Both the position numbers and the translations under genes were made by a program. The notes under the pieces are model-generated. The model ran no database searches. It had not been told where the DNA came from and saw only the letters and a list, made by a program, of their open reading frames with translations. This document shows positions 1 through 7,840 of a stretch of DNA of 64,000 bases, piece by piece (the first letter of the stretch is position 1; every line of letters starts with the position of its first letter). The DNA comes from Paraliobacillus salinarum. GTDB lineage: Bacteria; Bacillota; Bacilli; Bacillales; Amphibacillaceae. Where the stretch lies: assembly GCF_014083865.1 (NCBI RefSeq), contig NZ_JACEFA010000006.1, positions 96,969 to 160,968 on the forward strand, read 5' to 3'.

Positions 1-57
1 GTTTTTTGTCTCTATGGCTATTTGGTAAGGTAGTAGAAGAAAGGTAAGGTGTTTGCT

Positions 58-855
58 ATGAAAGCACGGGTATTAAGTATAGCGGGATCAGCTGCGCAAG
101 GTAGTGCAGGGATTCAAGCAGATTTAAAAACATTTCAAGAATGTGATGTGTATGGGATGGCTGCAATTACTGCCATTGTAGCGAATAATAGTAAAACAGA
201 ACAAGGAATTTTTATACATGATAAAGAAATAGTAAGAGCACAGTATGAAGCAGCGTTGGAGCATGTCGGTGTAGATGCCATTAAGACAGGTATGCTTTTT
301 TCAAAAGAACTGATCGAGGAAATTGCAACTTGGTTACAGGATTGTCCTGCTAAACAGATTGTAGTAGACCCTGTGATGATCGGTAAAATGGGCTCGCAGC
401 TTTTAGCAGATGATGCGATTGCGGTATTAAAAGAAAATTTGATTCCATTAGCAACAATTATTACACCAAATTTGTATGAGGCAGGAAAACTATTGAATAG
501 AGAAACGTTAATTGGTAATGTTGAAGAAATGGAAGAAGCTGCAAAAGCGTTGTTTCAATTAGGCTCGAATTATGTGCTAATCAAAGGTGGAGCACTGAAA
601 GACCGAGCCGTTGATGTGTTATATGATGGAGAAACGTTCACGTATTATGAAAAACCGAGAGTGAACACGATTCATACAAGTGGTGCCGGTTGTAGTTATG
701 CTTCTGCCATAGCAGCCGAATTAGCTAAAGGAAAAACGATCGAAAAAGCGGTGGGATTAGCGAAAGATTTCGTTCATGCCGCAATAAGTCATGCGCTATC
801 CTTTGGTCGAGGTGTTGGCTCTACTAACCATGCTGCAAGAAGAAATAATGAATAG
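58..855 (+). CDS. pdxK: pyridoxine/pyridoxal/pyridoxamine kinase (PdxK, ThiD-like)
   Basis: Ribokinase-fold kinase that phosphorylates B6 vitamers with ATP to make pyridoxal 5'-phosphate, in the cytoplasm. The 265-residue protein has the family N-terminus (SIAGSAAQGSAGIQADLKTF, residues 7-26), the DPVMIGK segment and the C-terminal TSGAGCS loop (about residues 207-213) with the cysteine typical of the Bacillus ThiD-like PdxK group. Length fits that family. A GTG at 49 is in frame, but the ATG at 58 sits 7 nt behind AAGGT and is the better start. The alternative is hydroxymethylpyrimidine kinase ThiD; the close resemblance to Bacillus PdxK favours the B6 enzyme. It stands alone, with about 250 bases before the next gene. 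Confidence 0.85.
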   Translation: MKARVLSIAGSAAQGSAGIQADLKTFQECDVYGMAAITAIVANNSKTEQGIFIHDKEIVRAQYEAALEHVGVDAIKTGMLFSKELIEEIATWLQDCPAKQIVVDPVMIGKMGSQLLADDAIAVLKENLIPLATIITPNLYEAGKLLNRETLIGNVEEMEEAAKALFQLGSNYVLIKGGALKDRAVDVLYDGETFTYYEKPRVNTIHTSGAGCSYASAIAAELAKGKTIEKAVGLAKDFVHAAISHALSFGRGVGSTNHAARRNNE

Positions 856-1035
856 AATTGAATTTAGTTTTTACATAAATTTAAATTTTACAAATAATTA
901 GTCTGATAGCCTTATTTTCTATTGAAATTGAAACATTTCATCTGTTCTTTCCGTACGTATGAACATACTAGAATGTAGTTTAGAAATAATGCATAAGTTT
1001 CGCTTTCTCTAATACTATATTACTGTTATATTATA

Positions 1036-1050
1036 TAGTGTTCAACACTA
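1036..1050. promoter_or_regulatory. 15-bp palindrome, possible operator
   Basis: TAGTGTT-C-AACACTA is a perfect 7-bp dyad with a one-base centre, in AT-rich DNA about 60 bases upstream of the DUF4064 gene and overlapping possible -10 sequences (TATATT, TATAGT). It looks like a repressor site, but no regulator is encoded next to it, so the role is inferred. The rest of 856-1111 shows no gene. Confidence 0.3.
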
Positions 1051-1111
1051 CAAAATTGAACAGACTATATTAAAAAAGATTAATTGTTTTATAAAAAAAG
1101 GAGAGATTTCT

Positions 1112-1540
1112 ATGAAACGTACACCAGAAATTGTTATAGGGATTATTGGTGTAGTTGTTTACGGCTTTACAGCGATTATGGGTGGAACGATGCTTTGGAT
1201 GAGAGGAAACGAAGCAACAGTTAAATCTATATACGATGATGTAGTAGAGCAAAATCCAGGTCTGGCAATACCAGATTATCAAACATTTCTTGATTCAATG
1301 GGGGCAGGTGCAACAATTTTGATTGTTGTTTCTATTGTAGCTATGCTTTGTGGAATTATCGCTATGATTTTTCTTAAAGGAAATAGCAGACCAAAAGCAG
1401 CTGGAATTCTATTCATTACATCTGCAGCAATTGTGGTAATATTACCACTAGGAATCAGCTCATTTTCATCCGTCTTTTACCTAACAGCAGGTATCATGTC
1501 ACTAGTAAGAAAACCAAAAGAACCAATCGCAACACTATAA
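1112..1540 (+). CDS. DUF4064 family membrane protein
   Basis: A 142-residue integral membrane protein with the general form of the Bacillaceae DUF4064 family. Hydrophobic helices lie at about residues 8-30, 68-90 and 97-118, with a further hydrophobic stretch at 120-132; the loop after the first helix (about 31-62) is acidic and hydrophilic and probably faces outward. No catalytic motif is visible and the function is unknown. The start follows AAGGAGAG at 1098-1105 with good spacing. It is transcribed alone and is followed within six bases by a palindrome (1546-1576) that can act as its terminator. Confidence 0.75.
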   Translation: MKRTPEIVIGIIGVVVYGFTAIMGGTMLWMRGNEATVKSIYDDVVEQNPGLAIPDYQTFLDSMGAGATILIVVSIVAMLCGIIAMIFLKGNSRPKAAGILFITSAAIVVILPLGISSFSSVFYLTAGIMSLVRKPKEPIATL

Positions 1541-1545
1541 TAGAA

Positions 1546-1576
1546 TGGGACATTGGGGTCAGACCCTTTTGTCCCA
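1546..1576. repeat. interspersed palindrome, copy 1, probable terminator
   Basis: TGGGACATTGGGGTC, one centre base, then GACCCTTTTGTCCCA: a 15-bp inverted repeat with three mismatches, followed by TTTT. A near-identical but perfect copy lies at 17792-17822. Both begin within six bases of a stop codon, here that of the DUF4064 gene, with the convergent MtnU gene ending just beyond. It probably ends transcription in both directions. Confidence 0.7.
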
Positions 1577-1578
1577 TT

Positions 1579-2358
1579 TTAGTATATGTCTGGGCGGCGA
1601 TCATCGAAAATAGGGATGGTTTTTCGTATTGTATTTACGTCGGATAAATTGATAGAATCACAGACTATTTCTTCTTCTGTGCCTGCTTGTCTAATTACTT
1701 CTCCCCACGGATTAATAATCATCGAATGTCCACCAAATGTGTTATTTGGATCTTCTCCAACGCGATTGCAAGCAATAACATAGCACTGATTTTCGATTGC
1801 ACGAGCAATTAATAGTGCCTTCCAATGATCAATCCTAGCCAGTGGCCATTGAGCAACAACAAAAAGCATGGCTGCTCCACTAGTCATATGTGTCTGAATC
1901 CATTCTGGGAAACGAATATCATAGCATATCACACCAGCACTTGGTTGATCTTCTATCGAAAATAATCCAGTATCATTTCCTGGTATTAAAAAGGCTTCTT
2001 CGTTCATTAATCGGAAAAGGTGTGCCTTGTCATATGTTGAAATGAGTTCACCCTTTCGATTTATAACCAACATCGTATTCGATACCCCTTTAGACGTTTG
2101 TTTCGCAACAGAACCTCCAACAATATTCACATGATAATACTTAGCTAATTGTTTTAAAAACCCAATCGAATCTTTGGCACCTTCATCGGCAATGTCATCT
2201 AGTCGATCTAAATCGTATCCAGTAGTCCATAATTCAGGAAGAACAACAATGTCGACAGTAGAATCGATTTTTTTAAAATATTGTTCGATGCTCTTCTTGT
2301 TTGCTTCCGGTTCTCCAAATACAATATCCATTTGAAATAAAGCCATACGTAGATTCAT
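1579..2358 (-). CDS. mtnU: carbon-nitrogen hydrolase, MtnU-type (omega-amidase)
   Basis: Nitrilase-superfamily amidohydrolase of 259 residues. The catalytic Glu-Lys-Cys triad is visible: E42 in VVLPELWTTG, K111 in YDKAHLF and C145 in GVICYDIRFPE. The sequence resembles Bacillus MtnU (YkrU), thought to hydrolyse the omega-amide of 2-oxo acids formed at the end of the methionine salvage pathway. No other mtn gene is in this window, so the substrate is inferred from family only; a general omega-amidase is the alternative. The gene is monocistronic and convergent with the DUF4064 gene; its stop lies three bases from the shared palindrome. Confidence 0.8.
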   Translation of the reverse strand: MNLRMALFQMDIVFGEPEANKKSIEQYFKKIDSTVDIVVLPELWTTGYDLDRLDDIADEGAKDSIGFLKQLAKYYHVNIVGGSVAKQTSKGVSNTMLVINRKGELISTYDKAHLFRLMNEEAFLIPGNDTGLFSIEDQPSAGVICYDIRFPEWIQTHMTSGAAMLFVVAQWPLARIDHWKALLIARAIENQCYVIACNRVGEDPNNTFGGHSMIINPWGEVIRQAGTEEEIVCDSINLSDVNTIRKTIPIFDDRRPDIY

Positions 2359-2597
2359 TAGAAAATCAGCTCCTCATATCTATGTAATGTAGTATTATCC
2401 CATCATAAGAAAGCGGTGTCAATTGACTCGTTTGTTAATTTTCCGCTGGATAATCGTGAATATATTTTTTTCAGAGACAATCTATTTCATTTGTATTACA
2501 ATTGTATTTTTTTGAAAAATGTCACAGTGTTTTATCGTAGGAAATGGTAGAATGAAAAATAAGAAAATTTAATCATAAAATAGGAAAGGTGATTAAT

Positions 2598-3134
2598 ATG
2601 AAGCAAATTCGAACCATCTTGTTTATTGCAGCAATCTTTGTCATCGGCATAGGGGTTTATATATATATGAATACAGAGGAAAAAGAGGAAGCGACAGAAC
2701 AGGTAAATGTGAAACAATTAGTTGCAGATTATAGTAGTAATCAAACGAGTAAGGAAGCCGCTTCGATTACTTCCGAGCAATTAATTGTCACAACGAGTGA
2801 TAATAGTGAAAAAGCGTATCAGCTACCAAGTGATGAATTTTTTGTTTCGATTGCACCTTATGTTAATACAACACATCCGTGCGCGATTCATAGTTTAACA
2901 GGTTGCCAGGGTGAATTAGCAAATGAATCATTTGATGTTTATATAGAAGATGAGGACGGGAAAGCAGTTGTAGATGAAACGATGGAAGCACAAGCGAATG
3001 GATTTATCGATTTATGGTTACCACGTGACAAGGAATATGATGTATCAATAAGTTATGACGGTAAAGAAACGACTTCAGCTATTTCTACATTCGAAGGTGA
3101 TAATACGTGTATCACGACAATGCAATTATCATAA
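2598..3134 (+). CDS. CueP-family copper-binding protein
   Basis: A 178-residue secreted or membrane-anchored protein: one N-terminal hydrophobic helix (residues 5-24) followed by a soluble domain. The CueP signature is clear: FFVSIAPYVNTTHPC, then HSLTGCQGEL, with cysteines C95, C103 and C171, matching the three conserved cysteines of Salmonella CueP, which carries copper in the periplasm. Here it would sit on the outer face of the membrane and buffer or reduce copper. GTG at 2589 is in frame, but the ATG at 2598 stands 8 nt behind AGGAAAGG and is preferred. No copper pump or regulator is adjacent. Confidence 0.8.
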   Translation: MKQIRTILFIAAIFVIGIGVYIYMNTEEKEEATEQVNVKQLVADYSSNQTSKEAASITSEQLIVTTSDNSEKAYQLPSDEFFVSIAPYVNTTHPCAIHSLTGCQGELANESFDVYIEDEDGKAVVDETMEAQANGFIDLWLPRDKEYDVSISYDGKETTSAISTFEGDNTCITTMQLS

Positions 3135-3152
3135 TACACGCCGAGTTGGTAA

Positions 3153-3187
3153 AACAGTTCAGTAGATAAATACTGGGCTGTTTTTTT
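3153..3187 (+). terminator. Rho-independent terminator of the CueP-like gene
   Basis: AACAGTTCAGTA (3153-3164) pairs with TACTGGGCTGTT (3171-3182) over 12 bp with two G-U pairs, followed by a run of T. Confidence 0.8.
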
Positions 3188-3199
3188 ATTTGTTTTATA

Positions 3200-3249
3200 T
3201 TGACAAATATATTATATTTGTATATATTGTACATATAATATATATACAA
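3200..3249 (+). promoter_or_regulatory. promoter and dyad operator of the GntR-ABC operon
   Basis: TTGACA (3200-3205), a 17-base spacer and TATATT (3223-3228) form a good SigA promoter. Overlapping the -10 and start region is a dyad, TTGTATATAT (3218-3227) and ATATATACAA (3240-3249). This is the arrangement expected for autorepression by the GntR/YtrA protein encoded at 3271. The promoter is read directly; the repressor assignment is inferred. Confidence 0.6.
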
Positions 3250-3270
3250 TATGAACAGTGAGGTGACACT

Positions 3271-3639
3271 ATGCATATCCTGCTGTCTAACACGAGTAAA
3301 GAACCGCTATTTCAACAAATAAAAGAACAAATCAAACAACAAATTTATCAAGAAGAATTAAAAGAAGGAGAGGCACTTCCTTCAATAAGGTTACTTGCTA
3401 AACAATTGCAAGTAAGTGTTATTACAACAAAGCGTGCTTATGAAGATTTAGAAAAAGAAGGATTTCTCGTCTCTTCTGTAGGAAAAGGAACCTTTGTTGC
3501 AGGCCAGCAACCGCATATTTTGAAGGAAAGACAAATACAAGAATTAGAAAATGACTTAGAACAGATCGTTGAAAAAGCCCAACAAATAGGCTTAACGAAG
3601 CAAGCGTTTATTGAAAGAATAGATCTATTTTTTGATTAA
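3271..3639 (+). CDS. GntR-family regulator, YtrA subfamily
   Basis: A 122-residue repressor with an N-terminal winged helix (about residues 10-75: PLFQQIKEQIKQQIYQEELKEG, then PSIRLLAKQLQVS and the RAYEDLEKEGFL recognition region) and only a short helical tail. That is the YtrA form of GntR proteins, which lack a large ligand domain and control the ABC genes beside them. It begins the operon with the exporter genes at 3658-5825, and the dyad at 3218-3249 is its probable operator. Bacillus YtrA responds to cell-wall antibiotics; the signal here is unknown. Confidence 0.85.
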   Translation: MHILLSNTSKEPLFQQIKEQIKQQIYQEELKEGEALPSIRLLAKQLQVSVITTKRAYEDLEKEGFLVSSVGKGTFVAGQQPHILKERQIQELENDLEQIVEKAQQIGLTKQAFIERIDLFFD

Positions 3640-3657
3640 CAGAATGGAGGCTTTCAA

Positions 3658-4521
3658 ATGGATGTTATTGAAGTGAGGAATGTTTCTGAGAAGTTGGATC
3701 AATTTTGGATAAAAGATTTGAATTTTTCCATACCAAAAGGCTATGTGACTGGATTTATTGGTCAAAATGGTAGCGGAAAGACAACCACGATTCAAATGAT
3801 AATGGATGTGATTCGACCGAAACAAGGAGAAATTAAAGTCTTTGGATCATCAAACACAAATTCAGAAATAAAGCAGCGGATTGGATTCGTTTATGATGAG
3901 TTGTATATGTATGATAATTTTACCATTAGTCATATGTATAAATTCATTGCACCACTATATGAGTCATGGGATGATACACTGTTTGAACGTTATCGTAGCG
4001 CATTTGAATTACCAATGAAGCAAAAATTAAAAACATTTTCAAAAGGGATGAAGATGAAAACATCACTTCTTTTTGCATTAGCACACGATCCAGAGCTACT
4101 CATTATGGATGAACCAACAGCCGGATTAGATCCCGTGTTCAGGCGAGAGCTAATGGATTTATTACAAGAACTTATGCTTGATTCAGAACGAACAATCTTC
4201 TTTTTGACACATATTACAAACGACTTAGATCGGTTAGCTGATTATATTGTATTTATTGACAATGGACAAATTAAACTACAAAAAAGTATGACCGAGATAG
4301 AAGAGGAGTTTCATTTAATAAAAGGAACGAGAGAACAACTTACTGCCATTGGACGTGATGCTTTCTTGGGAGTACGTGAAACAAAGCAAGGATTTACGGG
4401 CCTATTTCAAGGAGATAGCACAACACTTGCTTCGAACAATCATGAGATGATAGTGGAAAAACCTTCCCTAGAAGATATGATGTATCTGATGAAAGGTAAA
4501 AAGGGGTCGTGGCAGCTGTGA
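3658..4521 (+). CDS. ABC transporter ATP-binding protein (YtrB-like)
   Basis: ATPase subunit, 287 residues, of an ABC-2 type exporter. It has Walker A (GQNGSGKTTT, about residues 36-45), a degenerate signature (FSKGMKMKTSL, about 126-136), Walker B with LLIMDEPTAGLDP (about 145-157) and the H-loop in FFLTHITND. After the ATPase core comes an extension of about 80 residues, as in YtrB and BcrA homologues. It lies 18 bases after the GntR gene and overlaps the next permease by four bases, so the genes are surely one operon. The substrate is unknown; peptide or cell-wall antibiotic resistance is a family-based guess. Confidence 0.9.
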   Translation: MDVIEVRNVSEKLDQFWIKDLNFSIPKGYVTGFIGQNGSGKTTTIQMIMDVIRPKQGEIKVFGSSNTNSEIKQRIGFVYDELYMYDNFTISHMYKFIAPLYESWDDTLFERYRSAFELPMKQKLKTFSKGMKMKTSLLFALAHDPELLIMDEPTAGLDPVFRRELMDLLQELMLDSERTIFFLTHITNDLDRLADYIVFIDNGQIKLQKSMTEIEEEFHLIKGTREQLTAIGRDAFLGVRETKQGFTGLFQGDSTTLASNNHEMIVEKPSLEDMMYLMKGKKGSWQL

Positions 4522-5138
4522 AATATTTTCAGTTAGTGATCGGTCTGTACTGGAAAACGCTCATGCCTTTATTTTTGCTGAATATATTGCTATTTTTCGT
4601 TTTGCATTATTTAAATACTTCACCATATGTTTTGTCGTTGCTTGTAAACTTACTTATGTTTTATTCGGTTGCAGAAAAGCAAGAAAAATTTAAAGCTCAA
4701 CGGTTTGTATTAAGCTTACCAATTTCAAGATCGTTTTATGTACTTCTTTACTATGTATTTATCGTACTCTATATTACTTTGCTAGGCTTAGCAATGTGGG
4801 GTGGATATGAATTACTGCATATTTTTTCTCCTGATAGATTTACGATACAAGAGATTGGATCACATGTGTTTGTTTACGCGTTATTTATTATCATGCTAGC
4901 AAGTATATTGATCCCATTGTTGTTTCGTTTTAAACCAGAAACAATTGAAGCTAGAATCGTTGTTTCGCTTACTCTTTTCATTTTTATAATTCTATCCGGT
5001 TCAAATCGAAATTTTCTAGTAGATTATTTTTTACAAGACCAAGGTAATCTTGTTGGATTAAGTACGGTTTGCATTGCTTCGTTTGTTGTGTCTTTTATAA
5101 TTTCAAAACAAATAATGGAGAAAAAAGTAGTGCTTTAA
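4518..5138 (+). CDS. ABC-2 type permease subunit
   Basis: A very hydrophobic protein with about six predicted membrane helices spread over its length, without soluble domains, as expected for a small ABC-2 permease. GTG at 4509 is also in frame; the GTG at 4518 is chosen because it overlaps the stop of the ATPase gene in a GTGA junction, typical of coupled translation. Placed between the ATPase and a second permease of similar size, it probably forms half of a heterodimeric membrane channel. The sequence is too divergent to name the substrate. Confidence 0.7.
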   Translation: MKYFQLVIGLYWKTLMPLFLLNILLFFVLHYLNTSPYVLSLLVNLLMFYSVAEKQEKFKAQRFVLSLPISRSFYVLLYYVFIVLYITLLGLAMWGGYELLHIFSPDRFTIQEIGSHVFVYALFIIMLASILIPLLFRFKPETIEARIVVSLTLFIFIILSGSNRNFLVDYFLQDQGNLVGLSTVCIASFVVSFIISKQIMEKKVVL

Positions 5139-5156
5139 TGATAGGAGGTAATTCCC

Positions 5157-5825
5157 TTGCAAACAATGCTGATGTTATGGAAAAAAGATTTCTTCATTAT
5201 GTATAAACTATTTTTAGTGATGTTCGCTGCTATATTTCTCTTTGGTGCAATAGGGCAAACGGTTTTATTTATTGTTTATTTCATTATATTATTTTGCTTT
5301 TCTATCTTTAGGGAAGATAAAAATAATCGTATAAATATTTTTATAAAGAGCTTACCTATAAGTGCAAAAAAGATGGTTTATAGTAGATATGTTTTTTTAT
5401 TTGTTTCTGTTGTACTATTTATGACACTGTTAAGGTTAATGAACATGTGGGCCACTATTTCTAGAGGAAAAGGAGCTTCCGCATTTGTTTTTCCATTTCG
5501 AATGGAAGATTTTATTTATGCATTTGTTATTGTAATACTTGTTTTAAGTATTAGTTTACCAATATTCTATCTCTTTCAAAAAAAACTATTATTGGAAGTA
5601 TTATTGTTTATCTGGTTCGCGCTGTGGGCTTTTGCTATTTACCAGTCCGGTCAATTCGCTGAAAAACAAACGCAATATGATTTTTTAGAAAGATTAACTT
5701 ATGGAATATCTGATTGGTTGGAAATGATTATGCCGTTTTCACCAAGCGTGAGTATGATTGTCGCATTATTATTGTATGGATTTTCTATGTTGCTGACTGA
5801 GCAGATCCTCAAGCGTCGCTCATAA
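5157..5825 (+). CDS. ABC-2 type permease subunit
   Basis: A 222-residue membrane protein with about six hydrophobic helices and a short basic loop after the second (REDKNNRINIFIKSLPISAKK), similar to the corresponding loop of the preceding permease (KQEKFKAQRFVLSLPISRSF). The shared LPIS motif suggests that the two permeases arose by duplication. Start is TTG at 5157, 7 nt behind a strong AGGAGGT. It is the last gene of the GntR-ABC operon; a hairpin overlapping its 3' end ends the unit. Confidence 0.75.
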   Translation: MQTMLMLWKKDFFIMYKLFLVMFAAIFLFGAIGQTVLFIVYFIILFCFSIFREDKNNRINIFIKSLPISAKKMVYSRYVFLFVSVVLFMTLLRLMNMWATISRGKGASAFVFPFRMEDFIYAFVIVILVLSISLPIFYLFQKKLLLEVLLFIWFALWAFAIYQSGQFAEKQTQYDFLERLTYGISDWLEMIMPFSPSVSMIVALLLYGFSMLLTEQILKRRS

Positions 5826-5839
5826 TAGTGAGGATTTTT
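5805..5839 (+). terminator. terminator overlapping the end of the permease gene
   Basis: ATCCTCA (5805-5811) pairs with TGAGGAT (5829-5835), followed by TTTTC. The left arm lies inside the last codons of the permease. Confidence 0.5.
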
Positions 5840-5928
5840 CTTTAAAAATCTTTCTCAAAACAAGCTGCAATGTGGTATCTTAAATATAAGCAATTTCTGA
5901 AGTGAGCAAAGAAAGAAGGAGCATAAAA

Positions 5929-7032
5929 ATGTCAAAGATTAAAGTTGGAATTGTTTTCGGTGGTAAATCTGCTGAGCATGAGGTTTCACTCCAATCAGCA
6001 AAAAATATTGTCGATGCAATCGATAAATCGAAATATGAAGTTGTTTTATTAGGGATAGATAAACAGGGGAAATGGCACATCAATGACCCATCCTCTTATT
6101 TATTACATGAAGAAAATCCAAAATTAATTCAATTAAATAAAAGTAATCAGCAAGTGGCGGTTGTTCCTGGTGAAGCAGAGGCGCAACTAGTCAATGTGTC
6201 AAACGCAAATCCACTTGATCAAGTTGATGTTGTTTTTCCAATTGTCCATGGAACACTTGGTGAAGATGGAAGTATCCAAGGAATGATGCGCATAGCTAAC
6301 CTTCCATTTGTCGGAACAGATGTGTTAGGATCTGCTGTGAGTATGGATAAAGATGTTGCGAAGCGATTGTTACAAGGCGCAGGAATATCAGTTGCTAAAG
6401 GAATGACTTTTAGAAAAAGTAAGCAAGATAAGATCAATTTTGAAGAAGTAAAAGCAGCGCTAGGGTTACCGATGTTTATTAAACCTGCTAATCAGGGCTC
6501 ATCTGTAGGAGTTAGCAAAGTGCGTGATGAGCAAGAATTTTACCAAGGTATGAAAGATGCATTTCAATACGACCATAAAGTTTTAGTAGAAGAGGCAATT
6601 ATCGGTCGAGAAATTGAATGTGCAGTACTAGGAAATGAAGATCCGACTGCCTCATTACCAGGAGAAATTTTACCACAGACTGACTTCTATTCCTATGAAT
6701 CAAAATATATTGATGAAACAGGTGCAGAACTTGCAGCGCCAGCTGATTTGTCTGAAGCGTTAACCAAAAAAGTACAACAAGCGGCGGTAGATGTATTCCA
6801 AACGTTAGATTGTGAAGGAATGGCTCGTGTGGACTTTTTCTTACAAGAGAATGGCGAGCTCGTCGTAAATGAAGTCAATACACTTCCGGGATTCACGAAA
6901 ATTAGCATGTATCCAAGGTTATGGGATATAAGTGGAATACCATATCCAGAGCTAATTGATCGCTTGATTATGTTGGCGATTGAACGTCACGATCGCAACA
7001 ATCAACTTAAGAATACAGTGCTAGATGACTAA
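5929..7032 (+). CDS. ddl: D-alanine--D-alanine ligase
   Basis: ATP-grasp ligase that joins two D-alanines for the peptidoglycan stem peptide. The 367 residues contain the N-terminal GGKSAEHEVSLQSA loop, the HGTLGEDGSIQGM segment, the ATP-grasp core (FIKPANQGSSVGVSKV), the SYESKY dipeptide-site region and the metal and ATP-binding C-terminus (ARVDFFLQENGELVVNEVNTLPGFT). Start chosen at the ATG behind AGAAGGAG (spacing 7); an in-frame GTG at 5902 has no ribosome site. Usually ddl is followed by murF; here it stands alone and ends in a clear terminator. Confidence 0.95.
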   Translation: MSKIKVGIVFGGKSAEHEVSLQSAKNIVDAIDKSKYEVVLLGIDKQGKWHINDPSSYLLHEENPKLIQLNKSNQQVAVVPGEAEAQLVNVSNANPLDQVDVVFPIVHGTLGEDGSIQGMMRIANLPFVGTDVLGSAVSMDKDVAKRLLQGAGISVAKGMTFRKSKQDKINFEEVKAALGLPMFIKPANQGSSVGVSKVRDEQEFYQGMKDAFQYDHKVLVEEAIIGREIECAVLGNEDPTASLPGEILPQTDFYSYESKYIDETGAELAAPADLSEALTKKVQQAAVDVFQTLDCEGMARVDFFLQENGELVVNEVNTLPGFTKISMYPRLWDISGIPYPELIDRLIMLAIERHDRNNQLKNTVLDD

Positions 7033-7043
7033 TATTAATAGTA

Positions 7044-7078
7044 AGAGATCAAATCAAGAAGCGATTTGATCTCTTTTC
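7044..7078 (+). terminator. terminator of ddl
   Basis: AGAGATCAAATC (7044-7055) pairs perfectly with GATTTGATCTCT (7063-7074), followed by TTT. Confidence 0.85.
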
Positions 7079-7111
7079 ATATCTGTTTTGGATGATTTTT
7101 TGCTAAAAAAT

Positions 7112-7138
7112 GCTCATCTCCGGTTTTGGGAGATGAGC
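7112..7138. other. perfect 10-bp hairpin at the edge of the tandem repeat
   Basis: GCTCATCTCC (7112-7121), loop GGTTTTG, GGAGATGAGC (7129-7138). It has no T-run after it, so it is not a normal terminator; its last two bases (GC) are the first two of the first repeat unit. Confidence 0.6.
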
Positions 7139-7276
7139 TCAGCAGAATATATCGGCGCTCAGCAGAATATATCGGCGCTCAGCAGAATATATCGGCGCTC
7201 AGCAGAATATATCGGCGCTCAGCAGAATATATCGGCGCTCAGCAGAATATATCGGCGCTCAGCGGAATATATCGGC
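7137..7276. repeat. seven tandem copies of a 20-bp unit
   Basis: The unit gctcagcagaatatatcggc occurs seven times head to tail; the first six are identical and the seventh has a single A to G change. It fills the space between the ddl terminator and the ribosome site of the GNAT gene. A reading frame happens to stay open through the copies and joins the GNAT frame, but it has no ribosome site. The identity of the copies points to recent slippage or recombination. Confidence 0.9.
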
Positions 7277-7312
7277 GGAAATAATCGAATCACAAAAAGT
7301 GGGGGAAATAAA

Positions 7313-7825
7313 ATGAAAATCAGAGTCGCTTCAGCAGCGGATTATGCAGCAATTGCAAAGGTGCACGTAGACAGTTGGCGTGAAACGTATCGGGAAATCG
7401 TACCGCAATCCTATTTGGATCAATTATCATACGATGAAAAGGTAGCACTCTGGCAGAAGATACTTGCTAGCGGAGCAAAAGTTTTCGTAGCAGAGAATGA
7501 CCAAGGTCAAATTGTGGGTTTTGCTAATGGGGGAAAGGAACGCACAGGAGATTATTCACTCTATCAAGGAGAAGTGTACGCGGTTTATTTACTCCAATCG
7601 TACCAAAACAAAGGAATAGGAAAAGAATTACTCCAACGTGTAACAGCAAATCTAAAAAAACAAAAATTAAATGGTGTACTCATATGGGTATTAGCAGATA
7701 ATCCGTCGGTAGGTTTTTACCAAGCAATTGGTGGGGAAAAGGTAGATGAAGAGGAAATAAACATTGGAGGGAAAAAATTAATAGAAGCAGCTTATGGTTT
7801 GATGGATGATTCTTCCAAAAGTTAA
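7313..7825 (+). CDS. GNAT-family N-acetyltransferase
   Basis: A 170-residue acetyl-CoA-dependent acyltransferase. It starts with MKIRVASAADYAAIAKVHVDSW, and the acetyl-CoA motif A is VYAVYLLQSYQNKGIGKEL (about residues 103-121, with the Q-x-x-K-G-I-G pyrophosphate loop). The C-terminal part has the usual NPSVGFYQAIGGEKV strand and helix. The target is unknown. The start follows GGGGGAA at 7301-7307; reading further upstream would run into the 20-bp repeat and is rejected. It lies 15 bases before the Nudix gene, so the two are probably co-transcribed. Confidence 0.85.
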   Translation: MKIRVASAADYAAIAKVHVDSWRETYREIVPQSYLDQLSYDEKVALWQKILASGAKVFVAENDQGQIVGFANGGKERTGDYSLYQGEVYAVYLLQSYQNKGIGKELLQRVTANLKKQKLNGVLIWVLADNPSVGFYQAIGGEKVDEEEINIGGKKLIEAAYGLMDDSSKS

Positions 7826-7840
7826 TAGAGAGGTGTTTGC

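Noticed and set aside
7137..7276. Possible CRISPR or protein repeat domain in front of the GNAT gene
   Set aside because: The 20-bp units are contiguous, without spacers. The frame through them has no ribosome site, whereas the ATG at 7313 has a good one.
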